Below, piece after piece: positions 1-8,483 of a DNA stretch of 64,000 bases. A program made the position numbers and the translations under genes. How positions within the stretch are numbered: the first letter of the stretch is position 1; each line of letters begins with the position of its first letter. The DNA lies in contig CAXBHL010000001.1 of assembly GCA_963975575.1 (NCBI GenBank), forward strand, positions 868,001 to 932,000. The letters are read 5' to 3'. The notes under the pieces were generated by a model that saw nothing but the letters and a program-made list of their open reading frames with translations, had not been told where the DNA came from and made no database searches. This stretch comes from UBA6054 sp963975575. GTDB lineage: Bacteria; Planctomycetota; Phycisphaerae; Phycisphaerales; UBA1924.

Positions 1-273
1 CGGATGCTCGGCCTGCACGGGTTCAAGCTGGAGACGGCGGGACAGTCCGCCGGCCCCGGCGGGTCACTGGTCAACATGATCGGCATCGTGGACACCCCGG
101 GTTTCCGCAGGGCGGTGCTGGATCAGCGCGACCGGATGGGCGATACCGGCGGCAAGCGCCGGCCGTCGGGCGTGGTGGGTGCCGGGCCGGAGATCGACGA
201 GTCCGCGGTGCTGGTGGAGATCAGGGATGCGTTGCTGCGGATCGAACAGCGCCTGGGCGACCGCGGGGCCTGA
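1..273 (+). CDS. C-terminal end of an unknown protein (5' truncated)
   Basis: The reading frame is open from the first base of the window and stops with TGA at 271-273, so the gene very likely begins upstream. The visible 90 residues have no recognised domain. The part near residues 20-45 (NMIGIVDTPGFRRAVLDQRD) is mixed hydrophobic and charged. The last 25 residues (LVEIRDALLRIEQRLG) look like an amphipathic or coiled-coil helix. A strong hairpin terminator follows at 323-356. The methionine at base 4 need not be the start. Function is unknown. Confidence 0.55.
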   Translation, partial: RMLGLHGFKLETAGQSAGPGGSLVNMIGIVDTPGFRRAVLDQRDRMGDTGGKRRPSGVVGAGPEIDESAVLVEIRDALLRIEQRLGDRGA

Positions 274-322
274 GGCTGGACCCGACCCGGGTGCCGGCGC
301 AACGCGCCAGGCCGAGCACGAC

Positions 323-356
323 AAAGGCCCGCCGGGGTGAACCGGCGGGCCTTTTC
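323..356. terminator. Bidirectional intrinsic terminator
   Basis: A perfect 13-bp stem (323-335 with 342-354) encloses a 6-nt loop, with a T-run on the plus strand and an A-run at its base that serves the minus strand. It lies between two convergent genes, the one ending at 273 and the one ending at 400, and probably ends both. Confidence 0.85.
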
Positions 357-399
357 ATGGATCAGATGCGCCCGGTGCTTGGAGTCCGGGCCGTCGCGA

Positions 400-1050
400 T
401 CAGCGGCGGCGGCGACCGGCGGCCATCAGGCCGAGACCGGCCAGGGCCAGGCCCGCGGGGGCCGGCACGTTGCGGGCGCCCGGGGTGTAGTCGGTGAAGT
501 CGGAGAAGTTGTGGATCACGATGTTGTCGGATCCGTCGCCGGAGCGGTAGAAGCCGGCGGGCAGGAAGGTGCCGTCGGGGCCGACGGTGACGTCGGCGGT
601 GACGGCCGAGCCGCCGATGTTGGCGAAGTCGTCGGCGCCCGAGTCCCACACGAAGATCGTGGAGACGATGTTGGCGGCGCCGTCACGCAGGACGAGGGTG
701 TACGAGCCGTTCTCGATCGAGTTGTCGGCGAAGGAGGCGTCGCCCACGAAGCCGATCTGGCTGGCGGCCTGGCCGTTGGCGATGGTCCAGTAGCCGCCGG
801 CGGCGATGGAGCCGCCCAGGGCGTAGGGGGACGAGCCGTCGGTCGAGCCGAAGCCCGAGGTGCCGAAGTCGGAATCCCAGAACTCGATGGTCCAGCCGGT
901 CAGGTCGACGGACGACGCGCCGGTGTTGTACAGCTCGACGAACTCGACGTCGGCGCCGGTGGTCGAGCCGACGAGCTCGTTGACGACGACGCTGGCCGAC
1001 GCGGCGGTGCCGACGCTGGCGATGATGGTCAGGGCGAAAGCGGTCTTCAT
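400..1050 (-). CDS. Secreted lamin-tail-domain protein with PEP-CTERM-like tail
   Basis: The 216-residue protein has a signal peptide (about residues 1-19, ending ASA). The segment beginning VVVNELVGSTTGADVEFVEL, followed by TGWTIEFW, is typical of the lamin tail (LTD) fold seen in exported bacterial proteins. The last 22 residues form a sorting-type tail: VPAP, a small hydrophobic helix (AGLALAGLGLMAA) and a terminal GRRRR. In PEP-CTERM systems such tails are recognised by an exosortase, but no exosortase gene is in this window. The role is unknown but extracellular or envelope-associated. The start is the only ATG that gives a signal peptide. Confidence 0.8.
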   Translation of the reverse strand: MKTAFALTIIASVGTAASASVVVNELVGSTTGADVEFVELYNTGASSVDLTGWTIEFWDSDFGTSGFGSTDGSSPYALGGSIAAGGYWTIANGQAASQIGFVGDASFADNSIENGSYTLVLRDGAANIVSTIFVWDSGADDFANIGGSAVTADVTVGPDGTFLPAGFYRSGDGSDNIVIHNFSDFTDYTPGARNVPAPAGLALAGLGLMAAGRRRR

Positions 1051-1286
1051 GTCATCTCTCCAAAGACAGGGTGTGCATCTCTCACGATGGCGATCGACGG
1101 TTCTGGCCGGCGTTTCTGTGGGTCAGGAACTTTGCCGGTCGAAGGCCGGAAATCGCCTCTCAACTCTGTCTACAGGATAGCCGGAAACGGTGCCCGCTCC
1201 AACGGGGCGCCAATAAGGTTTCGTGATGGCCCCCGGGACGGGTGCCCCGGGGGGACACGGGTGGGGGGGTGCTGTGAAGATGGGCA

Positions 1287-1315
1287 AGAAAACGCGGCCC
1301 GGATCGGGGCCGCGT
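1287..1315 (-). terminator. Intrinsic terminator after the pseudopilin gene
   Basis: A 9-bp GC stem (1292-1300 with 1307-1315) with a 6-nt loop is followed on the minus strand by TTTTC. It lies 60 bp beyond the stop of the gene ending at 1375. Confidence 0.8.
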
Positions 1316-1374
1316 CGGGGTGATCGCTCGGATATCGGACGGACAGATCTCGCCCGGTCGGGCGGGACCTAAGG

Positions 1375-2448
1375 TCAGTAGATGCGGGCTTCGGCTCGGT
1401 TGCCCTGCTGGTCTTCCATGAAATCCTTGGCTTCCTCGGTCGCCTCGCTGCCGTTCCAGAGGCTGCCGGAGGGCCACCAGCGATTGGCGTTGGTGTGCGC
1501 CTCGCTCTGCGTGATGGTCAGCACGCTGCCGTCCCACTGGGCGATGTTCATTCGCGATTCGTGCCGGAACGACAGCTGCTGGTTGGTCGGCGTCTGGACC
1601 TCTCCGGAGAACGGCTCGGCCCCGTAGGCGGTCGATCCGCGGATGATGGGATTGCTATCGGTGAACGACCCGAACAGAGATGGGTTGACGGCGGGGTCGA
1701 AGTCCAGCCCGATCTGATTGCTCGCGTAGCGGGTGCCGTCGGCAAACATGACCTTGCTGCCGGGGCTGGTGCCGATGCGGGTCAGCTGCTGGCGGTATCC
1801 CCGCTCGGGCACGGCGCCGTTGTTGAAATCGACCGAGTAGTAAGTGATCGATTGGCCGGGAACAACGACCGCGCCACGCGCACCGTTCGGCAGGTAGTAG
1901 AACGAGGTGGGCGCGAGGTAACTGATCTGGCGGAAACCGTCCGTCTCGTTGATGTTGATGAACTGCTCACCGTCGCTGCTGGAGGTCGGGCGGTAGATCG
2001 AGTTGTTGAACGTGGTCGCCGAGGCGCACCCGTAATCGTTGAAGAGCTGGGCCGTGCGGCGGGCGCGGTTGTCCGCCAGATTGACCGCATCACCCATGAT
2101 CGGGCTCATCCAGTCCATCACGGAGGTCGGTGTGTTGGAGCTGGTGTTGCCCAGCATGGCGTTCCAGGGCTGGTTGCCGCCGGGCGTTCCGAGCCGGATC
2201 GTCCGGAACTCGAGCGACGAGGTGTTCGGTGACGCGAAGTAGTCCTGATTGTCCAGCGTGTACTGGAACTGGAGCTGCGCGATGCCGCGCATCGTGGACT
2301 GGCAGACGACCGTCCGCGCGGTGTTCCTGGCCTTGCCGATCGCCGGGAGCAGAATGCCGATGAGCAGCGAGATGATCGCGATCACGACGAGCAACTCGAT
2401 CAGCGTGAACGCCCGGTTTCGGCTTCGCCTGGTGGCAGTGGTCTTCAT
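1375..2448 (-). CDS. Type II secretion/type IV pseudopilin-like protein, planctomycete type
   Basis: The 357-residue protein has a class III signal: basic leader MKTTATRRSRNRA, then FTLIELLVVIAIISLLIGI. The predicted prepilin cleavage lies before F14, and Glu at position +5 (E18) is present. Near the C-terminus, RHESRMNIAQWDGS matches the H-x9-DG pattern of the large pseudopilin families of planctomycetes. The ATG at 2448 is chosen over an upstream start because AAGGA lies about 7 nt before it and the leader then has normal length. The gene lies 52 bp downstream of a small membrane protein gene on the same strand and ends at a terminator. It probably acts in the envelope or in a pseudopilus. 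The exact substrate or partner is unknown. Confidence 0.85.
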   Translation of the reverse strand: MKTTATRRSRNRAFTLIELLVVIAIISLLIGILLPAIGKARNTARTVVCQSTMRGIAQLQFQYTLDNQDYFASPNTSSLEFRTIRLGTPGGNQPWNAMLGNTSSNTPTSVMDWMSPIMGDAVNLADNRARRTAQLFNDYGCASATTFNNSIYRPTSSSDGEQFININETDGFRQISYLAPTSFYYLPNGARGAVVVPGQSITYYSVDFNNGAVPERGYRQQLTRIGTSPGSKVMFADGTRYASNQIGLDFDPAVNPSLFGSFTDSNPIIRGSTAYGAEPFSGEVQTPTNQQLSFRHESRMNIAQWDGSVLTITQSEAHTNANRWWPSGSLWNGSEATEEAKDFMEDQQGNRAEARIY

Positions 2449-2500
2449 GGTGGGTGTCCTTGGCCCTCGACGGCCGGGTGTGATTGCCTCTTGATCGGAG

Positions 2501-2875
2501 TCAGAGTCGGATGCGCCGAGGACGGCTGTCATTCACGCTGACCGTGCCGCTCGACGGATCCGTTACCGCCGGCGTCTCTCCCGGGACGTCCTGGAGCGCT
2601 GGGAGCATTCGTCCTCCGATCTTCCAGGATCCGTCATCTTCCTTCACGACCGGCATCAGCGTGCGCTCGCCGGTATCGGGGTGCTTTTCCGGGTAGTACG
2701 CCGCCTTGCGGCCCCCGATATCGAGTTCGAACAGATCCCCTGTTTTTACGTCAACGAGGAGCACGGAGTCGGGCAGATCGGGACCGCCCGTAAAACCGAA
2801 CTTCCACACCGAGAATGCCAGCACGCCGATGGCGGCCACAAACAGGATGATCTGCCAAGGTTTCACGTTGCCCAT
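2501..2875 (-). CDS. Small single-pass membrane protein upstream of the pseudopilin
   Basis: The 124-residue protein has a short cytoplasmic N-terminus, one membrane helix (about residues 7-26, PWQIILFVAAIGVLAFSVWK) and a polar, probably periplasmic domain with DSVLLVDVKTGDLFELDIGG and YYPEKHPDTGERTLMPV. It seems to be co-transcribed with the pseudopilin gene. Genes of this type often precede or follow planctomycete pseudopilins, which suggests a joint role, but no function is assigned. The ATG at 2875 has AGGA upstream. Confidence 0.7.
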   Translation of the reverse strand: MGNVKPWQIILFVAAIGVLAFSVWKFGFTGGPDLPDSVLLVDVKTGDLFELDIGGRKAAYYPEKHPDTGERTLMPVVKEDDGSWKIGGRMLPALQDVPGETPAVTDPSSGTVSVNDSRPRRIRL

Positions 2876-2975
2876 GGAGTTCGGTCCTGTTCGGGTCTAG
2901 TCGGACGCCGTCGGCGGCGCCGTCGGGAGGCGGAAACTTGAAAGATTGTACGCGACGGCGGGCGGATTGTCCGTC

Positions 2976-4085
2976 TCAACCGCCCGGGGTCGGTGTGTTG
3001 GCGGATCCGGCCGGTATGAGGTCCACCACGACGGGGTAGTGATCCGACGCCATGCCGGGGAAGGTGGGCATGTCCCGCCAGTTCACGCCCTGCGGCCGGG
3101 CGGGCGTTCCGAGCACAAAGGCTTGCTGGGCCGCGAGTTGCGACTTGGCGGCCGGGTTGGCCAGAATCAGGTCGATCCGTCGCCCGGACTCGTGGGTGAC
3201 GATGGCGTCGCCGGAGCCGCGGTTTGCGAAGAAATCGTCAAACCCGGACTTGAGATACGCCTGGACCGACGCGTCCCGGGTCTCGGCGTTGAAGTCGCCC
3301 AAGACGAGCACGGGGCGGTCGGGATGCGCCTTGGTGAGTTCGTCGATCTTGGCGAGCACGCCGGCGGCCTCGGCCTCTCGCCAGTAGGCCGAGTAGCGGC
3401 CCGACTTGTGGTGCACCACGAACAGGGTGATTGGCCGGGTGCCGCCGTCGGCGTCCGGGACGGTCAGATCGACCTGAAGCGGGGACCGCCGGAAGTTGAG
3501 GGGCTGGCCGGCGAGGAAGTTGTCCTGGTTGCCGTACTTCTCGGGGTGCACGCCGCCGAGGGCGTGGTCCGGCCAGTTCTGAGAACCGGTGATGGGCAGT
3601 CGGGACAGGACGGCCTGATCGATGCCGCGGTTGTCGCCGGCGTCGATGGCGGCCACGTGGTCGTAGCCCATGCCGGAGAGGAACTGATCGCGGAACCAGA
3701 GCAGGGCCTCGAGCGATTCGACCTCCTGCAGGGCGAGCACGTCGGCGTCGACGGCCCGGATGGCGCCGGCGACGGCCACGCGCTCGTGCAGGGGTTTGGT
3801 CTCCGCCGCGTCGTCGTTGTCGCCGGAGAGTTCGGGGTCGTCGGTGTCGTCGAAGAGGTTGGCGACGTTGTAGGTGGCGATTCGGACGGCGCCCTCGGCC
3901 TTGGCCGGCGCCTGGGCGAGGCCGAATCGGCGCAGGGAGGCCATCGAGGCGATCTCTGCCTCGATGGTGCGGATCTGCTCCCGGGTGGGCTGCTCGGAGG
4001 AGGCCGGGGCGGCCGGCTGGGCGAACGACGCGGAGGCGGCCAGCGCGAGAACGCCGAGCGCGCGGAAGAGAGGTTTGGATCGCAT
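2976..4085 (-). CDS. Exported endonuclease/exonuclease/phosphatase (EEP) family protein
   Basis: The mature part carries the EEP (DNase I-like) motifs: IATYNVANLFDD, LALQEVES (metal-binding Glu), LVLGDFNAE, RIDLILANP and the terminal SDHYPVVVDL (catalytic Asp-His). The substrate could be nucleic acid or a phosphoester and cannot be told from sequence. An N-terminal signal peptide (MRSKPLFRALGVLALAASASFA) predicts export. The start at 4085 has GGTGGA upstream. An ATG at 4103 overlaps the hpnE stop as ATGA and would add six residues, so coupling to hpnE is possible. It is the last gene of the hpnCDE transcription unit, though it has no obvious link to squalene. Confidence 0.85.
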   Translation of the reverse strand: MRSKPLFRALGVLALAASASFAQPAAPASSEQPTREQIRTIEAEIASMASLRRFGLAQAPAKAEGAVRIATYNVANLFDDTDDPELSGDNDDAAETKPLHERVAVAGAIRAVDADVLALQEVESLEALLWFRDQFLSGMGYDHVAAIDAGDNRGIDQAVLSRLPITGSQNWPDHALGGVHPEKYGNQDNFLAGQPLNFRRSPLQVDLTVPDADGGTRPITLFVVHHKSGRYSAYWREAEAAGVLAKIDELTKAHPDRPVLVLGDFNAETRDASVQAYLKSGFDDFFANRGSGDAIVTHESGRRIDLILANPAAKSQLAAQQAFVLGTPARPQGVNWRDMPTFPGMASDHYPVVVDLIPAGSANTPTPGG

Positions 4086-4099
4086 GGGTTCCACCCGTG

Positions 4100-5473
4100 T
4101 CATGCCCGGCGACGCATCACCGCCGAGGCGAGCGGCGCGAGGGGCAGGTCCGGCGTGAGCATAGTCGCCGGGTCGCTCCCGAGGGCCGCGGCGGCGGCCA
4201 TCACGCCCGAGCGGACGGCGCCCTCCATCGTGGCCGGCCACCCGTTGTCCGTGTAGTCACCGGCGAGGATCACGCCCATATCGTCCGCGGGCGCGACGGT
4301 GGGTCGGCTCGCCCGCACGCCGGGCAGCGCCAGGAAGGTGGCGCGTTTGGACCGCACCGGGCGGGACCGTTCGACGGCAAAGTCGCCGGCCTCGGGGAAG
4401 CAGTCCCGCAGGTCGGCGACGACGCGGGCGGTGATGGTGTCGTCATCGAGCCCGGCCCAGTCGTCCGCCGCGGAGACGACGGCGTGGATCACGCGGCCTT
4501 CGTCGTCCTTGCGGAACAGCCATTGGGTGGGACGGTCGATCAGGACCGCGTGGGGATGGGGCAGCACGGGGCGGTCCAGGCGCAGGTGGACGCCGAGGAT
4601 GGGCGAGTGGCGCAGGTTGACCAGCGAGCGGACGCGTTCGTCGTGGAAGGCCGGGTCCACGCACTGGGCGACGCGTTCGAAGGGCAGGGCGACGATGACG
4701 CGGCCCGCGTGGATCGGCTCCGCGTCGCGGAGTTCGACCGTGCGCGGTGTGATGCGCGTGGCCAGGGTCCCGAAGCGCACGGCGCTGCCGCTGGCCCCGA
4801 GCAGGGCGGGGACGGTGTCGTAGAGCCTTCGCAGCGGCACGGTGGTGACGCCGATCGATGAGGCCTGTGCGCTGGCCAGCAGTCCTTCGCGGAAGACCTT
4901 GATCGCCAGCGATGCGGCGCATTGCCGCGGCTCGGCGTTGCAGGCCGAGACCACGACCGGACGCCAGAACCTGTTGATCGCGCCGGGCGTCTGGCGGGCG
5001 TGCTCCAGCCAGTCGGAGAACGGGCGATCGTGCCACGCGTCGGGGTCGGTCCGGGCCATGCGGGACATGGCCCGGGCGACGGCGAACTTGTCGCCGGCGG
5101 ACAGGAACGACGCCCGCAGGAACGAGCCCGCGTGGTGGGCGGGCGCGGGGAGCGGCCCCGCGGCGATGCGGTCGACCCGCCCGCCGGGCGAGACCCAGAA
5201 CTGCTCGGTGTGCCAGCGGAAACATCCGGAGACACCGAGCCGGTCGATCAGGGCCCGGTAGTTGGTGCAGCAGCCCATGACGACGTGCTGGCAGTTGTCG
5301 ATCTCCCCGTCGGTCGCCGGGTCCACGAACGACGAGGCCCGCCCGCCGAGGCGTCGGGTCTGTTCGAGCAGGATCACGCGTTGTCCCCGGTCCGACAGCG
5401 CGATCGCGGCGGCGATGCCGGCCAGCCCGCCGCCGACCACCGCGGCGTCCCAGGGTGGGTCTCGGTCGTTCAT
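4100..5473 (-). CDS. hpnE: Hydroxysqualene dehydroxylase
   Basis: This FAD-dependent amine-oxidase-fold protein of 457 residues is the last enzyme of the three-step bacterial squalene route, reducing hydroxysqualene to squalene. The N-terminus has the dinucleotide-binding motif VVGGGLAGIAAAIAL (residues 12-26), followed by LLEQTRRLGGRAS. The C-terminus has the second FAD motif, GVILAGDYTDNGWPATMEGAVRSG. The ATG at 5473 overlaps the hpnD stop in ATGA. Family assignment rests on these motifs and on the adjacent hpnD and hpnC. A carotenoid desaturase is the main alternative, but the gene order makes it unlikely. Confidence 0.9.
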   Translation of the reverse strand: MNDRDPPWDAAVVGGGLAGIAAAIALSDRGQRVILLEQTRRLGGRASSFVDPATDGEIDNCQHVVMGCCTNYRALIDRLGVSGCFRWHTEQFWVSPGGRVDRIAAGPLPAPAHHAGSFLRASFLSAGDKFAVARAMSRMARTDPDAWHDRPFSDWLEHARQTPGAINRFWRPVVVSACNAEPRQCAASLAIKVFREGLLASAQASSIGVTTVPLRRLYDTVPALLGASGSAVRFGTLATRITPRTVELRDAEPIHAGRVIVALPFERVAQCVDPAFHDERVRSLVNLRHSPILGVHLRLDRPVLPHPHAVLIDRPTQWLFRKDDEGRVIHAVVSAADDWAGLDDDTITARVVADLRDCFPEAGDFAVERSRPVRSKRATFLALPGVRASRPTVAPADDMGVILAGDYTDNGWPATMEGAVRSGVMAAAAALGSDPATMLTPDLPLAPLASAVMRRRA

Positions 5474-6387
5474 AGGCCCATGGACTTGGCGGTCTTGAGG
5501 GCGAGGACGACCTTGCGCGACGTGGGTACGGTGACGCGGGATCGCAGCGCGGCGCGGGGGTCCCGGGCGATCTGTTCGAGCAGTTCCCGGTAGATGTCGC
5601 GCATCGCGGTCGAGGCGGCGAGGCCCGCGGGCGCGACGGTCAGCTCGTAGTTGCGGCTGCGCCGGTACTCGAGGCGGGCCCGCTCGATCCAGTGGCCCAT
5701 GAACCGGGCGCAGGCCGCCGGGCGGGACCACGCCAGCAAATCGGCGGGGGTGATGCCGAACGCGGCGTACGAGTCGGCCGGAAGGTAGGAGCGCGGGTGT
5801 CCGGGCTGGGTCAGGTCCTCGCGCAGATCGCGGAGGATATTGGTCAGCTGGAAGGCGTGGCCGCGCAGGTACGCGAGCCGCCGCGCCTCGTCGAGGGCGT
5901 CGGGCGATCGCACGCCCCAGATGGCGGTGCAGATCAGGCCGACGGTCGACGCCACACGCGAGCAGTACCAGACGAGGTCGTCATCGGTGTCGCACGAGCC
6001 CACCTCGAGGTCCCACCGCATGCCTTCCAGGAGGCGTTCGAGTTCGATCGGATCGATCGGGAATCGGGCCGCCGTGTCGGCCAGCGCGGGCCAGAACGCC
6101 TCGGGGTTGATCGGCTCGCCCGCGAACAGGGCCCGGGTCTCGGCCTCGAACTCGGCCAGCCCTTCGAGCTTGGCGGCGTTGGGAGCGTCGGCGTCGGCGA
6201 GGTCGTCGGCGGCCCGCATCCAGGCGTACACGGCGTACAGACCGCGCCGGTGCTCGGGCCGGGCCAGACGCAGCCCGTGGTAGAAGTTCTTGGCGTTGGC
6301 TTTGGTGACCCGGGCGCAGTGCTCGTGCGAGGCCTGGCAGACCGGGTCGTTCAGATCCATCGGGGTGCGTGTCGACTGGCGGATCAT
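5470..6387 (-). CDS. hpnD: Presqualene diphosphate synthase
   Basis: This squalene/phytoene synthase family protein (305 residues) condenses two farnesyl diphosphates to presqualene diphosphate. The first Asp-rich motif is AWMRAADDLADAD (D61, D62, D65). The second is NILRDLREDLTQPG. The ATG at 6387 is preceded by AGGAG at 6 nt and overlaps the hpnC stop (ATGA), which fixes the start. The stop overlaps hpnE in the same way. Assignment as HpnD rather than HpnC rests on its being the middle gene and on family-like sequence around the first motif (NFYHGLRL, YAVYAWMR). Confidence 0.9.
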   Translation of the reverse strand: MIRQSTRTPMDLNDPVCQASHEHCARVTKANAKNFYHGLRLARPEHRRGLYAVYAWMRAADDLADADAPNAAKLEGLAEFEAETRALFAGEPINPEAFWPALADTAARFPIDPIELERLLEGMRWDLEVGSCDTDDDLVWYCSRVASTVGLICTAIWGVRSPDALDEARRLAYLRGHAFQLTNILRDLREDLTQPGHPRSYLPADSYAAFGITPADLLAWSRPAACARFMGHWIERARLEYRRSRNYELTVAPAGLAASTAMRDIYRELLEQIARDPRAALRSRVTVPTSRKVVLALKTAKSMGL

Positions 6388-7313
6388 CGGGATCTCCTGG
6401 CGATCCACCACGCCCTGATCAGCATGGACAGGCGGTCCGCCTTGCCGATCCGTGGCCGCTGCCACAGGGTGGAACACCCGGAGCGTTCGATCTTGCTGAG
6501 CAGCCGGATGCCGGCTTGGTGGAACAACCAGATCGGGGCGGCGACCGAAGGGTGCACCTCACGGTGGAGGTCTTGCGCCTCATTGAACAGGATCCGGGTC
6601 CGCCGCACAAGGGGCCCGAGCGCGGATTCGAACCCGGCCCGGGCATCGGGGTCGCCGGGGCGGACGGCCCAGGCTCGCAGGGTGGGCGCGTCGAGGCCCG
6701 TTTCGTCGCTGGGCATGTAGACGCGGTCCCGCTCGGTCAGATCCGCCCCGACGTCTTGCCAGAAGTTGGCCAGCTGCAGCCCGGTGCAGACCCTGTCGGA
6801 CATCGCCTCGAGTCCCGCGTTCGAGGGGTCCTCCGAGGACGGCCGGTGCCCGGCCAGGATCAGCACGACGCGTCCGACCGGGTCGGCGCTGCGGGTGCAG
6901 TAGTCGGTCAGTTGATCCCAGGAGCGGTAGCGGGTGACCCGCTGGTCCTGCTCGAACGCGTCGAGCAGGGCGTCGAAGTGGTCCAGCGGGATCCCGTGGC
7001 GGCGGACGGTGCGGGACAGGTTCGCGAAGAGGGGCGGGGCGTCGAGGCCGTCCGCGGCCGCGTGCAGCCAAACGCGGGCCAGCGCCAGTCGGGACAGCGC
7101 GTCGGCGCGTCCGGTCGGCCCCAGCGCGTTCTCGTCGGCCAGGTCGTCCGCGTGGCGGCAGAAGGCGTAGACCGCGGCGAAGTCGTCGCGGAGGCTGGGG
7201 GGGACCAGGCGCGAGAGCACCACGAAGTTCTCGCGGTCGGACGACGCGAGGCGGCGGGCATCCGCCAGGGCGGCATCGGGCGAAGCGGTCTGGTTGGCCG
7301 ATTGATCGGGCAT
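6384..7313 (-). CDS. hpnC: Hydroxysqualene synthase
   Basis: This squalene/phytoene synthase family protein (309 residues) converts presqualene diphosphate to hydroxysqualene. The first Asp-rich motif is YAFCRHADDLADE (D56, D57, D60). The second is NFWQDVGADLTERDRVYMP. The N-terminal ENFVVLSRLVPPSLR is typical of HpnC. It is the first gene of the hpnC-hpnD-hpnE unit and diverges from ispH over 116 bp, so both isoprenoid genes may share a promoter region. The squalene could feed hopanoids or sterols; no cyclase is in the window. Confidence 0.9.
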   Translation of the reverse strand: MPDQSANQTASPDAALADARRLASSDRENFVVLSRLVPPSLRDDFAAVYAFCRHADDLADENALGPTGRADALSRLALARVWLHAAADGLDAPPLFANLSRTVRRHGIPLDHFDALLDAFEQDQRVTRYRSWDQLTDYCTRSADPVGRVVLILAGHRPSSEDPSNAGLEAMSDRVCTGLQLANFWQDVGADLTERDRVYMPSDETGLDAPTLRAWAVRPGDPDARAGFESALGPLVRRTRILFNEAQDLHREVHPSVAAPIWLFHQAGIRLLSKIERSGCSTLWQRPRIGKADRLSMLIRAWWIARRSR

Positions 7314-7429
7314 GGCGGTGTGTTCGGGCGCCGGACGGGCGGGCCCGCCACCTAGTATGGACCGTCCGGCCTGTCGACGCGAGCGGCGGTCCGGGGGAGC
7401 GGGGCCGCGGCCGGCCCCACGGAGACCGA

Positions 7430-8479
7430 ATGAGGATCGTTCTGGCCAATCCGAGGGGGTTCTGTGCGGGGGTCCGCATGGCCATCGACGTGGTCGATCA
7501 GGTCGTGGACGTCCTGCCGGACGAGACGATCTACGTGTATCACGAGATCGTCCACAACAAGCACGTGGTCGATCGGCTCCGGGGCAAAGGCGTCCGGTTC
7601 GTCGAGGCCATCGAGGAGATCCCCGAGGGCAGCGTGGTCGTGTTCAGCGCCCACGGCGTCAGCCCCGCCGTGCGCGACGCCGCCCGCGCGCGGCACCTCT
7701 CCGCGATCGACGCGACCTGCCCCCTCGTGACCAAGGTGCACAGCCGGGCGATCCGGTACGCCAAGCAGGGCTTCCAGATCCTGCTCGTCGGGCACAAGGA
7801 CCACCAGGAAATCGTCGGCACCATGGGCGAGGCCCCGGACCGCACCCAGGTGGTCGAATCGCCGGCGGACATTCCGCATCTGAGGATCGAAGATCCGGAC
7901 AAACTGGTCTATCTGACGCAGACCACGCTCTCGACCGACGACGCCGCGATCATCATCGACGCGCTTAGGACCGCGTTCCCCGGCATCAAGCAGCCGCCGG
8001 ACGAGGACATCTGCTACGCGACGACCAACCGCCAGCACGCGGTGCGTCAGATCGCGCCGCTGTGCGATCTGGTGATCGTGGTGGGCAGCCGCAACTCGTC
8101 CAACTCGGTCCGCCTGACCGAGATCGCCGAGAACGTGGGCACCCGGGGCGTGCGGATCGACGACGTCCACGAGCTGGACCCGGCGTGGTACCCGACCGGC
8201 GACGAGACGATCCTGCTCACGGCCGGGGCGAGCGCGCCCGAAGACCTGGTCTCGGCCATCTGCCGGCACTTCGTCGAGAAGCACGGCGCGACGCTGCACC
8301 TGGCGGACGTGTTCGAAGAGTCGGTCGAGTTCGGCCTGCCGCTGAGTTTGAAGCGGCTGATGCAGACGCACGGGATCGACCCGGGGGACCGGAAGGTCAA
8401 GGTCGAGCCGCCGGTGATCACGCCGGGCGAGTACGGGACGGCGGCGGTGGCGTTGACCGTCAGCGCCAAGGGGGCGTGA
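7430..8479 (+). CDS. ispH: 4-hydroxy-3-methylbut-2-enyl diphosphate reductase
   Basis: This is the last enzyme of the MEP isoprenoid pathway, making IPP and DMAPP with a 4Fe-4S cluster. All three cluster cysteines are visible: C12 (RGFCAGV), C97 (DATCPLVTKVH) and C195 (EDICYATTNRQ). Active-site histidines are in VYHEIVHNKHVV and FSAHGVSP, and the TQTTLSTDD motif is intact. Length (349 residues) is normal or slightly long. It diverges from hpnC, whose product uses the farnesyl diphosphate derived from this pathway, and it is followed 4 bp later by rlmN. Confidence 0.96.
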   Translation: MRIVLANPRGFCAGVRMAIDVVDQVVDVLPDETIYVYHEIVHNKHVVDRLRGKGVRFVEAIEEIPEGSVVVFSAHGVSPAVRDAARARHLSAIDATCPLVTKVHSRAIRYAKQGFQILLVGHKDHQEIVGTMGEAPDRTQVVESPADIPHLRIEDPDKLVYLTQTTLSTDDAAIIIDALRTAFPGIKQPPDEDICYATTNRQHAVRQIAPLCDLVIVVGSRNSSNSVRLTEIAENVGTRGVRIDDVHELDPAWYPTGDETILLTAGASAPEDLVSAICRHFVEKHGATLHLADVFEESVEFGLPLSLKRLMQTHGIDPGDRKVKVEPPVITPGEYGTAAVALTVSAKGA

Positions 8480-8483
8480 AGCG

